Made by a program: the position numbers and the translations under genes. From Acidobacteriaceae bacterium (GTDB lineage: Bacteria > Acidobacteriota > Terriglobia > Bryobacterales > Bryobacteraceae), in the NCBI GenBank assembly GCA_019233755.1, contig JAFAMD010000057.1:27485-91484 (forward strand): a stretch of DNA of 64,000 nt, written 5' to 3'. Positions within the stretch are counted from its first letter, which is position 1; every line of letters begins with the position of its first letter. Positions 43,963 to 53,270 of the stretch are shown piece by piece. Under the pieces are notes generated by a model. That model saw only the letters and a list, made by a program, of their open reading frames with translations. It was not told the DNA's origin and searched no databases.

Positions 43963-44299
43963 GGCTAGCCAAGGAAAGCTTTCAGCGCTCAGCCGTCAGC
44001 CGTCAGGTATCAGCTTTCAGGCATCAGCTTTCAGGCATCAGCTTTCAGCTATCAGCTTTCAGGCATCAGCTTTCAGCTATCAGCAGTCAGGCATCAGATT
44101 TCAGGCATCAGATTTGAAAAGCTGAAGGCTGAGCGCTCTCCTGAAACTGCTCCGCTCTTCTCCCACTGTGCCACTACCGCCAGGGCTTCGAAGCAGTTTC
44201 TCTCACTCACAACGCGCCCCAAGCGCGCCCGTTGCTGACGGCTGAAAGCTATCAGATCAGCGGTTGCGATTGTAAGAAGCTGATATTCTACTTTGGCCT
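43963..44299. other. Intergenic region with heptad repeats
   Basis: 337 bp without a gene, mostly the heptad array at 43982-44114. Short pieces in the opposite orientation follow (GCTGAAGGCTGAGCG at 44121-44135 and GCTGACGGCTGAAAGCT near 44234-44250). Confidence 0.7.
43982..44114. repeat. Heptad array (TCAGCNN), 19 units
   Basis: Nineteen consecutive 7-mers starting TCAG, mostly TCAGCTT, TCAGGCA, TCAGCTA and TCAGCCG. The fixed TCAG(C/G) core with variable last bases is the same family seen at 36451, 36541, 60952 and (inverted) 61246. Confidence 0.9.
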
Positions 44300-45679
44300 A
44301 TGAATATGCAGTTGCGGGGCGCCTGCGCTCTGGTCGTGAGTGCCCTCCTGGTCCCGGGCTCGTTCGTGGAGGCGCAACAGATAGAAACGGCACTTGCTTC
44401 GCAGCCCGCACGATCGTCTCCGGAATGGCTCAAGTCAGGCGTGATCTATCAAGTCTTTGTGCGCTCGTTCTCACCGGAAGGGAATCTGGAGGGGGTTACA
44501 AAGCGACTGGATGAACTGCAGAGCCTCGGGGTGAACATCCTTTGGCTCATGCCGATTCATCCTCATGGAGAACTCAAGAAAAAGGGGACGCTGGGCAGTC
44601 CCTACGCCGTTCGCGATTACTACGCGATCGATCCGTCGATTGGCACGAAAGACGATCTGAAGCGCCTGGTACAGAGCGCTCATCACCGCCAGATGAAAGT
44701 GATCATCGACATAGTCGCCAACCATACGGCGTGGGACAGCGTCTTGATGGCGCATCCGGATTTCTATAAGAAAGACAAGCAGGGCAACATCACGTACCCC
44801 TATGATTGGACCGATGTAGCCGCACTCGATTACGCTAACGCCAAGCTGCGCCGTTATATGACCGACATGCTGGTGTACTGGATCAAGGAATTCGATCTTG
44901 ACGGGTACCGGTGCGATGCAGCGGCGGAGGTACCAACCAGCTTTTGGGAGCAAGCGCGCACCGAGCTGGACCGGGTGAAACCGGACATCATGATGCTGGC
45001 GGAAGCGTCGAAGCCGGAGTTGTTACGGAGTGCTTTTGATCTTGATTATGCATGGCCGTTGTTTCACTCCCTGGATGACGTGGTTATGAAGGGAGAACCT
45101 GCCCTCGCGCTTCGCACGACTCTGGAGCAGCAGCGCGCTCTGTTTCCCAAGGGCGCGCTGCACATGCGCATCAGTGACGATCACGATGAGCTGCGAGCGG
45201 TGACGCGCTATGGGTATCCGGGCGCGATCGCTGCATCCGCGCTCGTAATGACAATCGATGGCGTGCCGCTGATTTACAACGGTATGGAAGTGGGGGATTC
45301 GACGCAGTCCCGCGCGCCCGCCCTATTTGAGCCGCAGAAGATTTGTTGGCAAGCAGCGGAATGGCATCCAGAATATCCGAAGTTCTACGCTGCGATGTCC
45401 ACGCTGCGGAGACAGCACGCCGCATTGCAGCAGGGTGAACTGCGTTGGGTTCACAATTCTGACGAGCAGCACATAGTGAGCTACATCCGTCGCACAGGGA
45501 CGGATCAGTTTCTTGTTGTGATCAACCTCTCCAACACGCCGTTCCGCGGAACGGTGGAAGCCGAGGCTGCAAGCTGGAAAGAGGTCTCGCTGCCGGGTGA
45601 CAGCGAAACCCCGAGAGCGCTACCGGCTATCGCTTTAGATGCATTCAAGTTTCGCGTCTTCGAAAACCGGACCCCGTAG
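44300..45679 (+). CDS. Secreted alpha-amylase family (GH13) glycosidase
   Basis: 459 residues with a signal peptide (GACALVVSALLVPGSFVEA). The (beta/alpha)8 barrel has GVIYQVFVRSF, the conserved region I IDIVANHT, the nucleophile aspartate in DGYRCDAA, the acid/base glutamate in MLAEASKPE and the transition-state aspartate in RISDDHDE; a short C-terminal beta domain follows. It should hydrolyse alpha-glucans outside the cytoplasm. The substrate (starch, maltodextrin, other alpha-glucoside) is not clear from the sequence. Confidence 0.9.
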   Translation: MNMQLRGACALVVSALLVPGSFVEAQQIETALASQPARSSPEWLKSGVIYQVFVRSFSPEGNLEGVTKRLDELQSLGVNILWLMPIHPHGELKKKGTLGSPYAVRDYYAIDPSIGTKDDLKRLVQSAHHRQMKVIIDIVANHTAWDSVLMAHPDFYKKDKQGNITYPYDWTDVAALDYANAKLRRYMTDMLVYWIKEFDLDGYRCDAAAEVPTSFWEQARTELDRVKPDIMMLAEASKPELLRSAFDLDYAWPLFHSLDDVVMKGEPALALRTTLEQQRALFPKGALHMRISDDHDELRAVTRYGYPGAIAASALVMTIDGVPLIYNGMEVGDSTQSRAPALFEPQKICWQAAEWHPEYPKFYAAMSTLRRQHAALQQGELRWVHNSDEQHIVSYIRRTGTDQFLVVINLSNTPFRGTVEAEAASWKEVSLPGDSETPRALPAIALDAFKFRVFENRTP

Positions 45680-45741
45680 GGAACGCGGGAGGCCACCGCC
45701 ACCCGATTCGGCCGCACGATGTGCGAACGTCGACTTCGTTT

Positions 45742-46803
45742 TTAGTGAAGTCTTGCCACCTCCGTTAGCGCCTCGCCAACAATACTCGATGGAAGCCTCA
45801 CGTAATGGAGCGCCTCAGCGGAGTTTTGCCCATCTTTCAACATCCACTTCAAGAAGTCCGCCATCGCTTTTGTCTTCTCTTTGTCTGCCATGCTGGCCGG
45901 GACTAAAATCCAGATAAAGGATGAAATCGGGTAACCTATCTCACTTGGGACGTCGACGAGCGAGCTACGGTAGGCGTCCGGAATCGACTTCGCGGCCGAG
46001 ACGGCTTCAGCAATTATGCTCAATTCCGCAGCCCTCGCGAAGTTACCGGAAGCATTCTGAACGTCGCCATACGGCAACTTCCGATCAACCGCGTAATGAA
46101 ACTGGACGTACCCGATGGAATTCGAAATGCTCCTTACCAAGTCGTCAACCAGATAGGCGTAACTGCCCTCCGGGCCGATGACAAGATCCTCCACCCCGTC
46201 ATCGCCTTTGGCGCCTAGTCCGATTGGCCACTTCACATTCAGCCCTTTGCCTGGGCCGGCTCTCCACGCCGGGCTCACCTTACTTAAAAATTCAGTCCAC
46301 ATGTATGTGATATCGCTACTGTCTGAACGATGCACCACGATGATTTTTTCATCGGGAAGCGGCACACCCGGGTTAGCATTGGCAATCTCAGAATCGTTCC
46401 ACCTCGTGATCTTTCCGAGGTAAATACCCGCCAAGGCAGCGCCTGTGAATTTCAACTCCACATCCACGCCGGCTACCGTATAAACCGGCACGACCGCGGC
46501 TAGCATCATCGGAATTTGCAGAACATCAGCGCCAAGCTTCTGTCTAGCCATCTCCCGCTGGTCATTGGTTAGCGGTGCGTCCGTAACCGCAAAATCCGCT
46601 CTACCCTCGATGAATTGGTCGATTCCGTGAGCCGAGCCCGTCGGCTTGTAGTGCATCTTGACTGCGGGATTAACCTTCCCGTAATCCTTGAACCACTCCG
46701 AAAACAATGAGTATGGAGAACTGCTGCCCACGCCGTGCAGCGTCTGGGCGTGCAGTATACCGGACGAGACAATGACCAGAATGCGAACAGCTCGAGTCAA
46801 CAT
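45742..46803 (-). CDS. pstS: Phosphate ABC transporter substrate-binding protein
   Basis: 353 residues, signal peptide at the N-terminus (LVIVSSGILHAQ). PstS features: GVGSSSPYSLFSEWFKDY, YKPTGSAHGIDQFIEGRADFAVTDAPL, VYTVAGVDVELKFTGAALAGIYLGKITRWND and HRSDSSDITYMWTEFLS. It captures phosphate in the periplasm for the PstCAB pump. The pump genes are not in the window. It lies 46 bp after a phosphate-porin-like gene on the same strand, with a hairpin in the gap. Confidence 0.92.
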   Translation of the reverse strand: MLTRAVRILVIVSSGILHAQTLHGVGSSSPYSLFSEWFKDYGKVNPAVKMHYKPTGSAHGIDQFIEGRADFAVTDAPLTNDQREMARQKLGADVLQIPMMLAAVVPVYTVAGVDVELKFTGAALAGIYLGKITRWNDSEIANANPGVPLPDEKIIVVHRSDSSDITYMWTEFLSKVSPAWRAGPGKGLNVKWPIGLGAKGDDGVEDLVIGPEGSYAYLVDDLVRSISNSIGYVQFHYAVDRKLPYGDVQNASGNFARAAELSIIAEAVSAAKSIPDAYRSSLVDVPSEIGYPISSFIWILVPASMADKEKTKAMADFLKWMLKDGQNSAEALHYVRLPSSIVGEALTEVARLH

Positions 46804-46808
46804 CGCAC

Positions 46809-46846
46809 AGTTGGCCGGTTCGTCGTTACCCTTCTTTCGGCCAACT
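46809..46846 (-). promoter_or_regulatory. Inverted repeat between porin and pstS
   Basis: AGTTGGCCG and CGGCCAACT pair perfectly across 20 nt in the 46-bp gap. It has no T run. It could cause partial termination or protect an mRNA end, allowing different porin and PstS levels. Confidence 0.4.
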
Positions 46847-46849
46847 CAC

Positions 46850-48469
46850 TCAATAGTTAAATTGTAACTGCAATCGCAAAAGGCTACCGAGTTGACGGTT
46901 ATTTGGCTTCGAACCATCTTGGAACGTACGATCGCCGTATTGATATTGAATTGTTGGCTCGATGTACTTGCCAATCTGGACCTCTAAACCAAAATCGCCT
47001 TCTACGACAAGGTATTTTCGAGCATCGAGCTCGAACTTCTTTCCGCCGTTATAATATGTGAACCGGCCATACGGAAAGAGCGTCAACCCATTCCGAAATC
47101 GAGCTCTGTAATTCAGCAACACATATCCGCCATTGAGCGGATGTTGTTGGATGTACTTCGTTTGCGGTTTATACTGCGGTCCTGTGCCCCAGTTGTATTC
47201 CGTTTGAAGGCCCCACGGCTGTGGATAAACAATCAGGCTCAAGGCAAGGCGCTGATCGTTGTACAAAGCGCTAGGCTGCGTAATCGTACTGGAACTTAAG
47301 CTAGTAACCGTATATTTTCCCGTGTACCCTTGAATGCTGGTCTCGATAAATTGTCCATTCTTTAGCTTAAACGGATAAGTGTATCGCGCAACATAATGAA
47401 AGTAACTATTTGCTGATGGCGTGTTGAGGCCCTGGCCGTTGTAGATGCCGGCTCCAAATTCGCCATAGTCGCCGGACCCTTTCAGACCGCTGCTCACTAA
47501 CTCGGCGAAACGGGCTCGTATGTTAGGCGGCGCCCAGTAATAAAACACGCCGATGTCTCGCTCATTCGTTTGGGCGCTATTGATAGCATCGTCCCGGTCA
47601 AAATCCAACCGGTTCTGGCTTGACTGCATATTATCGAATCCATATGGGATCTTCGATAAACCAACACGGACCCGATTTGTCTTCTCGCTATCGAACGCAA
47701 CATCGAAATACGCATCGCGGAGTTGTGCGTAGTTTTGAGAGCTACCGCTCGCACTGGCAAAGTCCGACTGTATGTAGAAGGAAAGGTGATCGGTGATATC
47801 GCCGTAGATCACCAGGCGCATTCGGCGCAGGAAGAACCCGTTATTTGGTCCAATGGATTTGTCGCACTGATCGCATATGTAGAGACGGTTCGTGTTAACG
47901 ATGTTATTCTCCCGGAATTGCATGTAGCCCCGCTCTTTGATCCTGTCGTACCAATGCGCTGGTGCCTCTTTTTTTATAAAGGGTTGCTCCTTGTCCTCCT
48001 GCTTTAGCGCGGCCTCCGCTGTGGTCTCCTGAGGGGCTGACGGCAGTACGGCGAGCGCTACGGTCTCAGGAGCAGTGGACGGCAGTACCGCGGGCGCTAT
48101 GGTCTCCGGAGGAGCGGACGGCAGCACGGCGCCGGCGCCGTCCAGTGAGGCTGAAGGTTGGTTTACTAATACCGTTCGATTTGCTTGCAAGAATTTATTT
48201 ACTAAGGCCTTCTGTTCGGCGAGCCCGATCTGGAGAGCGTTGATCTGCGTTTGTTGTGCGGCTAGCTGTGCTGCCTGAGCTGCGATTTTGTCCGCCTGGG
48301 CAGCGATCTTCTCATTGAGGCGAAGAATTTCCTCACTTTCGCTAGTTTGCGAAGAAGGGGCATTCGGAGTTTGGCCGAAAACCGTGTCTACCGAGGAGAA
48401 CGCAAAATACAGTACAGCGCTGGGCAGATAAAAAACCAGCCGATGACGTGAGCCTTTGCGCCGCGCCAT
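46850..48469 (-). CDS. Phosphate-selective porin (OprP/OprO family)
   Basis: 539 residues. A signal peptide is followed by a coiled coil (residues ~45-95: LNEKIAAQADKIAAQAAQLA), a Pro/Ala-rich repeat linker (VLPSAPPET, VLPSTAPET, VLPSAPQET) and a 16-strand-type barrel: RRMRLVIYGDITDHLSFYIQ, VRVGLSKIPYGFDNMQSSQN, ending in LGSLLRLQLQFNY. This is the OprP/OprO layout. With pstS just downstream it forms a phosphate-uptake unit. On the minus strand TTCATCA and TTCACTG are spaced by 11 bp shortly before the start, loosely like a Pho box. Confidence 0.86.
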   Translation of the reverse strand: MARRKGSRHRLVFYLPSAVLYFAFSSVDTVFGQTPNAPSSQTSESEEILRLNEKIAAQADKIAAQAAQLAAQQTQINALQIGLAEQKALVNKFLQANRTVLVNQPSASLDGAGAVLPSAPPETIAPAVLPSTAPETVALAVLPSAPQETTAEAALKQEDKEQPFIKKEAPAHWYDRIKERGYMQFRENNIVNTNRLYICDQCDKSIGPNNGFFLRRMRLVIYGDITDHLSFYIQSDFASASGSSQNYAQLRDAYFDVAFDSEKTNRVRVGLSKIPYGFDNMQSSQNRLDFDRDDAINSAQTNERDIGVFYYWAPPNIRARFAELVSSGLKGSGDYGEFGAGIYNGQGLNTPSANSYFHYVARYTYPFKLKNGQFIETSIQGYTGKYTVTSLSSSTITQPSALYNDQRLALSLIVYPQPWGLQTEYNWGTGPQYKPQTKYIQQHPLNGGYVLLNYRARFRNGLTLFPYGRFTYYNGGKKFELDARKYLVVEGDFGLEVQIGKYIEPTIQYQYGDRTFQDGSKPNNRQLGSLLRLQLQFNY

Positions 48470-48801
48470 TTGCTGTATTCTGACCGTTGACAGTGAACAT
48501 TTGATGAATTTCCACCAAACGTAACGGTCTTACTCGAAGAGAATGTCCGTTAACTCGTCGAAAGTAACGACTCTCGCCTGAAGGCGGGATAGGCTTCAGG
48601 AAATGTTCTGGCAGGAAACGAGGAAAGGCGTTATGGGGAGACGGCACATTTTCGTGTACTCGTGATTTGGCTGGGCAGCCGCCGTCGGGCCAGCAAATCA
48701 GCCGGACATCGCTCGCTTGAGAGTGAACGATTCTTTCGCATGGCGCGGCGTAGTCCGATCAAAGAGGAACATCAGGAGGGCTCGGACTCATACGGTAGCG
48801 C
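48470..48801. other. Intergenic region upstream of the porin gene
   Basis: About 330 bp with no gene. It holds the possible Pho-box-like repeats near 48490-48515 and an inverted repeat CCTGAAG-10 nt-CTTCAGG (48577-48600) that may end the permease transcript arriving from the right. Confidence 0.4.
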
Positions 48802-50583
48802 TTAGAAACCATACACAATTGGAGCCAAAAGCAGCACAATCGTTCCCACGATTAAGGTAAGAGGGGTTCCCAGCTTGGCGAAGTCCACGAACCCGTATCC
48901 CCCATCCTTCTGGACCATCAGATTGGTTTGGAATCCTGCCGGATTGACGAAGGCGCAGGAGGCGGCAATCATGATAATCACGGCAAACGGTTTGAAATTC
49001 ACGCGCAACGTTTCCGACATCGAGAGGGCAACCGGGAACATAAAAGCCGCAGTGGCGGAATTGCTGATCAGATTGGTCATCACGATAGTGCCGACAAACA
49101 CGATCGCGAGCGCGATTTTCGGGCTGCTGCCACCGAGGGACGCGCAGATTTGAGCAATCGTTGCCGACAAGCCACTTGCTGTGATTGCAGACTCGAGACC
49201 CAGCGCCGCCCCCAGCACCGCAATCGTTTTCCATTGAATGCTGCGCCAAGCCTGGTCGCTGGTAAGACAACCGGTGAGCAACATGCCGAAGGTTGCCAGC
49301 AAGGCGGCGTTCAGCAGGGTGATCACTCCAGAAGCGGCCAGAACAACCATGGCTACGGTGATGACCGTGGCGATGATCGCCCGGTCGACGTGCTTTATCG
49401 TGTTGCCTTCCAATGTCTTGGTGACAAGGAAATCCGATTCGCGGCGGTTCTCATAAAAGAAGCAGTCGTTTACTTCCAAGACAGCAGCATCGCCAGGCTC
49501 GACGCGCAGATCGTCAAGCTCTTCCGCCGGGGCGTCTCCATTGCGGGACAAGCCGACCAGCATTATTTGATATGGACTTTCGGGCAGCGGCAAGTCCGAT
49601 AGCCGGTGCCCAATCGCGCGTGCCTTGCCGGAGACCACCACCTCTACAAGTTGGTGCTGATGGCGTGCGCTGTTCATCGCGGTGCCGCGTGCAGGGATCA
49701 AACCGATGGTGGTCCAGAGGCCGCACAGCATTTCGGCAGAAGAAGTAAACGTGAGCTTATCGCCGCCACGCAGAATCAGTTCAGGAGAATAGGTGAGCTT
49801 TGCGCCATCGCGGCACACCGACCGTAGCTGACGGGCCGCTGAGGGGGTGAGTTCGGCTGCCCCGATGGTCTTCCCGTCAAGATTGGAATTTGGCAGAACC
49901 TGGAACTCGCTTAAGTATTTGTGTTTTGGCACCGTGGTAACTGCGTCGGATTTCACTCCGCGCAGCAGACGGGGGGCAACATAGACCAGATACAACAGGC
50001 CGACTACCGCCGCCGGTACTCCCACCCAAGACAGATCGAACATACCGATGGGTTTCACGCCGGGCAGTTTGCCCGCCCTGATCGCATCCACGGTCATGCC
50101 TGCGACGATCAAATTGACGGCACCACCGATCAGCGTGGTGTTTCCGCCCAAGATCGAGGCGAAACTGATGCCCATGAGCAGACTGGGAGCCGCAAGGCCC
50201 GCCTGCCGTCTAAGATCACGCACCACAGGGATCATCATAGCTACCATGGGCGTGTTGTTGATGAAGGCGCTGCCAATCGCTATCAGCGGGAGGATTCTGA
50301 GATTGGCGCTGATCTCAGTTTTAGGGTGGCCAATCACGCGTTGCGACAGCAGGGAAATGGCACCGGTCGAATACATTCCGGTCGCTACCGGGAACAACGC
50401 CGCAACCGTCAGCACGCCTGCATTGCTAAAGCCCTTCAAGAGTCCAGATGGAGGAGCCAGGTGCAGGGTCATGGCGACCGTCAATGCGGCCAGAAAGACC
50501 ACCCAGGTGGGCAGTTTGTCCCACGCCATTAGGGCGAACATTGAAACCAATAAAATCAAACTCAACCAGGCTTGCGTTGGCAT
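48802..50583 (-). CDS. SLC13/DASS-type permease with two TrkA-C domains
   Basis: 593 residues from an ATG at 50583 (MPTQAWLSLILLV), which has GAGGAAAG upstream; the frame is open back to 50655. About ten to twelve transmembrane helices form the ArsB/NhaD-type fold, with the hairpin motifs INNTPMVAMMIPVVRDL and TNLISNSATAAFMFPVAL. Between the halves lie two cytoplasmic TrkA-C domains (FQVLPNSNLDGKTIGAAEL, LVEVVVSGKARAIGHRLSDL). Members move sulfate, dicarboxylates or citrate with sodium or protons; the substrate cannot be read here. Confidence 0.9.
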   Translation of the reverse strand: MPTQAWLSLILLVSMFALMAWDKLPTWVVFLAALTVAMTLHLAPPSGLLKGFSNAGVLTVAALFPVATGMYSTGAISLLSQRVIGHPKTEISANLRILPLIAIGSAFINNTPMVAMMIPVVRDLRRQAGLAAPSLLMGISFASILGGNTTLIGGAVNLIVAGMTVDAIRAGKLPGVKPIGMFDLSWVGVPAAVVGLLYLVYVAPRLLRGVKSDAVTTVPKHKYLSEFQVLPNSNLDGKTIGAAELTPSAARQLRSVCRDGAKLTYSPELILRGGDKLTFTSSAEMLCGLWTTIGLIPARGTAMNSARHQHQLVEVVVSGKARAIGHRLSDLPLPESPYQIMLVGLSRNGDAPAEELDDLRVEPGDAAVLEVNDCFFYENRRESDFLVTKTLEGNTIKHVDRAIIATVITVAMVVLAASGVITLLNAALLATFGMLLTGCLTSDQAWRSIQWKTIAVLGAALGLESAITASGLSATIAQICASLGGSSPKIALAIVFVGTIVMTNLISNSATAAFMFPVALSMSETLRVNFKPFAVIIMIAASCAFVNPAGFQTNLMVQKDGGYGFVDFAKLGTPLTLIVGTIVLLLAPIVYGF

Positions 50584-50933
50584 GCGTCTTTCCTCGCCTC
50601 GGCCACAGGTTCTACGGACCAGATTATCTCCGTTCTGGCCTTGGGTCAGTTCCACGGCGGTAATGCACCAGGCCGACCGTGAAGAACCTGGTGGGAGGAG
50701 AGTTGCGCTGCATGAGCAGCTTCAATTCCCTAGTTTCGGCAGCCGGTGGACGCCTGCAACTCGCGGTCGATCTGCTTGCCTCTGCCGATCTTTCGAATGT
50801 AACGATTAGCGGCTTAAACGAAGGATTTGACTTCAGCCATCGGGTACTTGCGTGGATTATTGTCGACCGAAAACGCCGAGTGGGCTAAGAGATCTACATT
50901 TACGTTGAGCTCTCGCTAGTTTTGATTCACGCG
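50584..50933. other. Intergenic region
   Basis: 350 bp between the permease start and the transglutaminase stop. A plus-strand segment around 50712-50830 reads FNSLVSAAGGRLQLAVDL, weakly like the end of an HTH antitoxin, but nothing convincing can be assigned. Confidence 0.3.
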
Positions 50934-52028
50934 TCACAACGAATGCTCGTGAGACGTGATCTGATACCGGAAATGATCTGGATCGAGGCTGTCGAGCCGA
51001 CCTTGGGCTGTTTCTGCTTGTGGATACATGAAGAAGTGGAGAGGTGGACCGCTCGCGCCCGGGAGTGTGACGTCCTGGGCGTAGTTATAAGCCATCCAAT
51101 TCATCTCCCATGATCCGAATAGCCGCCGCCGAGTCTGCTTCACTAAATCGTCCTCCAGCGAGCGATGTCCCGGTGGTTCCTCCAGAATGACTTTGCGCAC
51201 ATCTGCCGGATCGACGGGGACCCAACCATAGTCGGCTAGGAATACTTCGGCACGGCAATGTTGGGCTTTAGTAACATCGCCGGAAGAGACGCCAAGACTC
51301 TTGAAGCCCATCTCAGACGGTGCAATGCGAATGCCGTACACGTCACGCGCAGGCAAACCCGCGGCCCGCGCCAGGCCGACATAGAGGGCGTTCAAATCCG
51401 CACACTTGCCACCGAGATCTCCCGATTCGAGCATGAAACGAATATCACCCGTTCCACATCCGCGTGTTTTCGGGTTGCGGTATGTGTTCTCCACGATCCA
51501 GTCATAGATAGCGCGGGCTTTGTCCACGTCTGTGTTCGCGCGTTTTGTGATTTCGGCGGCGCGTTGTTTGACGATTCCGTCGGCCGGCAACATCTGTGTC
51601 GGCTGTAGACATGCATTCAGTTCCGACCGATTGACTTTCCGGGGTTTGCCAGGTGCAGAAAGATCCACCACCCAATCTCGTGTCGCTACTTGGCTGGTGA
51701 GAGTAAGGGCGGCCTTTTCTCCTGGCGAAAATTCTGCAGTGAGCAGATCCAATCCTCCCGCACTTTTGACGATGCTCGCCTTTCCCGCTTCGCAGCGGAG
51801 CGTGTTGCGAACGCTCTTCTGAAAAGGCGTGCGTTGCACCAGAGCCACTGGAGCCCAAACCCGCGTAACGCCAGCCGGTTTGAGAACCTCGATGTGTGTC
51901 GTCACTTCAAAAGTTCGCCATCTAGGCGGGGGAATGTCTTGCGCTCCTAAAATCTCAGGGGCCGTCATGGCGATTCCGCCGTAAAGAATGCCGGTTCTTT
52001 GCAGGAATTCACGACGGTTCACTAGCAT
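50934..52028 (-). CDS. Exported transglutaminase-like cysteine peptidase
   Basis: 364 residues from the ATG at 52028. The N-terminus MLVNRREFLQRTGILYGG is a Tat-type signal, so the protein is exported folded. A beta domain (THIEVLKPAGVTRVWAPVAL) precedes the transglutaminase core: the catalytic cysteine in GGKCADLNALYVGLARAAGL and the His/Asp pair in HCRAEVFLADYGWVPVDPAD. Function in envelope or peptide processing is likely but unspecific. The upstream same-strand sequence is a pseudogene remnant. Confidence 0.86.
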   Translation of the reverse strand: MLVNRREFLQRTGILYGGIAMTAPEILGAQDIPPPRWRTFEVTTHIEVLKPAGVTRVWAPVALVQRTPFQKSVRNTLRCEAGKASIVKSAGGLDLLTAEFSPGEKAALTLTSQVATRDWVVDLSAPGKPRKVNRSELNACLQPTQMLPADGIVKQRAAEITKRANTDVDKARAIYDWIVENTYRNPKTRGCGTGDIRFMLESGDLGGKCADLNALYVGLARAAGLPARDVYGIRIAPSEMGFKSLGVSSGDVTKAQHCRAEVFLADYGWVPVDPADVRKVILEEPPGHRSLEDDLVKQTRRRLFGSWEMNWMAYNYAQDVTLPGASGPPLHFFMYPQAETAQGRLDSLDPDHFRYQITSHEHSL

Positions 52029-52038
52029 GGTTTTAAAT

Positions 52039-52330
52039 TTAACGCACGATCCGGCGGGCCGCCAGCGCCGCTCCCTGAACACGCGCCAAGTCGCGGGCCG
52101 TCGACGTGTCGTCTAAGAACGGAGCAAATTCGCAGTCGTCCGTCGTGGCCGAGCTGATCGGCCGGGATTAATCTCGCGATTCCCAGCACACGATCAAAGA
52201 GTTCTTCCGCCGATTCCAGGTTGGGATTCATTGAATCGATAATGCCCACGAAGACTCGATCATGAGCACGAAGGAGACTTCGTCGGTGCTCTAAGATGCG
52301 CGGCCGGTCGTGTTCCGTGGCGATCTGCAA
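52039..52330 (-). pseudogene. C-terminal remnant of a cobalamin-independent methionine synthase-like gene
   Basis: The minus strand first reads DRVFVGIIDSMNPNLESAEE then LFDRVLGIARLIPADQLG, and after a frame change near 52143 continues TTDDCEFAPFLDDTSTARD to RRIVR and TAA at 52039. This is the end of a MetE-like (cobalamin-independent methionine synthase II) protein, in which QLG-TTDDCGFAPF is contiguous. The N-terminal domain and the first catalytic part are missing, so the gene is truncated as well as frameshifted. Confidence 0.75.
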
Positions 52331-52394
52331 GCGCGTCTTGCGTTCGTGGCGAGACTGCTTGCGAATTCAGGAAGAGGATTGCTATGCGCCGTCT

Positions 52395-52964
52395 TCAAGG
52401 CCCTAACCACGGCAGAGCCTTTTTGGCCGACAGGCTCTGCGGTGCTTTGTCCTGGAGCTCCTGGGCAGCCGAGCCGAGCACGGTGTGATCGTTCGTGCCC
52501 TTGTACCGACTCACGGCGCGCCAATAGCGTGCTTCCGGCGCAGACGAAGTATTCGGATATTTCTCGACAACATCGCTGTAGATACGTTCTGCATCCGCCC
52601 ACTTCTTGTCCTTAAACGCGACCCTGGCCAAGCCCATTTGAAGTTGCGCCTGAAACTCGTCCTTGGGCAAGTAACCTTCAATGCGATATCTCTCGGTGCC
52701 CTTGGAATCGAGGATCAGGACCGTAGGCGTCCAGCTTACGTCAAAGCGGTGGAACCATGCGCCGTGTTCCTTGATATGGGACTCGACGGGGAGAAATTTC
52801 TCGTTGATGAAGCTTGCGATGCCTTCATCCGCATACGACTCGGCTTCCAGCCGAACGCAAGCCCCTCAAGCGGGAGCCGCGCTGAAATCAACCAGGACCG
52901 GCCGACCGATCTGTGGTGCGTCGGCGAGCGTAGAATCAATATCCTTGCTCCAGTGAACCAGCAT
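52395..52964 (-). CDS. Thioredoxin-like protein with in-frame UGA at the redox Cys: candidate selenoprotein
   Basis: 189 residues if UGA (52866-52868, codon 33) is read through. The start at 52964 has GAGGAC just upstream. Before the UGA: LVHWSKDIDSTLADAPQIGR then PVLVDFSAAPA; after it: GACVRLEAESYADEGIASF; so the codon sits at the first position of the CxxC motif, giving UGAC. The thioredoxin fold continues with the cis-proline SWTPTVLILDSKG, then a TPR-like C-terminus (KKWADAERIYSDVVEKYPNT). A hairpin follows the UGA. The frame is otherwise intact, so selenocysteine is more likely than decay, but the next gene downstream is a pseudogene. Confidence 0.72.
52836..52857 (-). promoter_or_regulatory. 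Candidate bacterial SECIS hairpin
   Basis: On the minus strand UCGGCU-GGA-AGCCGA forms a perfect 6-bp stem, extended by U-G, G-C and C-G pairs around one bulged U. The loop begins with G and lies 17 nt after the UGA, within the usual 16-37 nt range of bacterial SECIS elements. Confidence 0.6.
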
Positions 52965-53270
52965 GTCCTCATGTTATTCCACTTGGCGCTTGAGCGCATA
53001 TGGCTGCAAGCACACCGGGAAGTCCGCTTTCCGCTATGCGTGATTCAGAAGGCCGCATCGCACCAGTAATTCTGTGCTGCGGGAATCTAGCGCCATTCCC
53101 GAGCGGCCGGTCGAATCGGTAGTTGGCCGAATTAGTCCTCATACGTCAGCATCGATCATGCGACCGCACACGAACGATTCAAAGAATCAAGCGTCGCAAG
53201 GCTCAGTGGTTTATCGAAAAGCCGGCACCGTGTCCAAGGCTTGGTTTCGCGCTCGGGCTACCATTGACTC
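52965..53270. other. Divergent intergenic region
   Basis: 306 bp between the thioredoxin-like ORF and kdsC. No further gene or clear promoter hexamers are seen. Confidence 0.4.

Noticed and set aside
50679..50888. Short plus-strand ORF resembling the end of an HTH antitoxin (FNSLVSAAGGRLQL)
   Set aside because: Similarity is limited to about 20 residues; there is no HTH part and no partner toxin. Not enough to call a gene or pseudogene.
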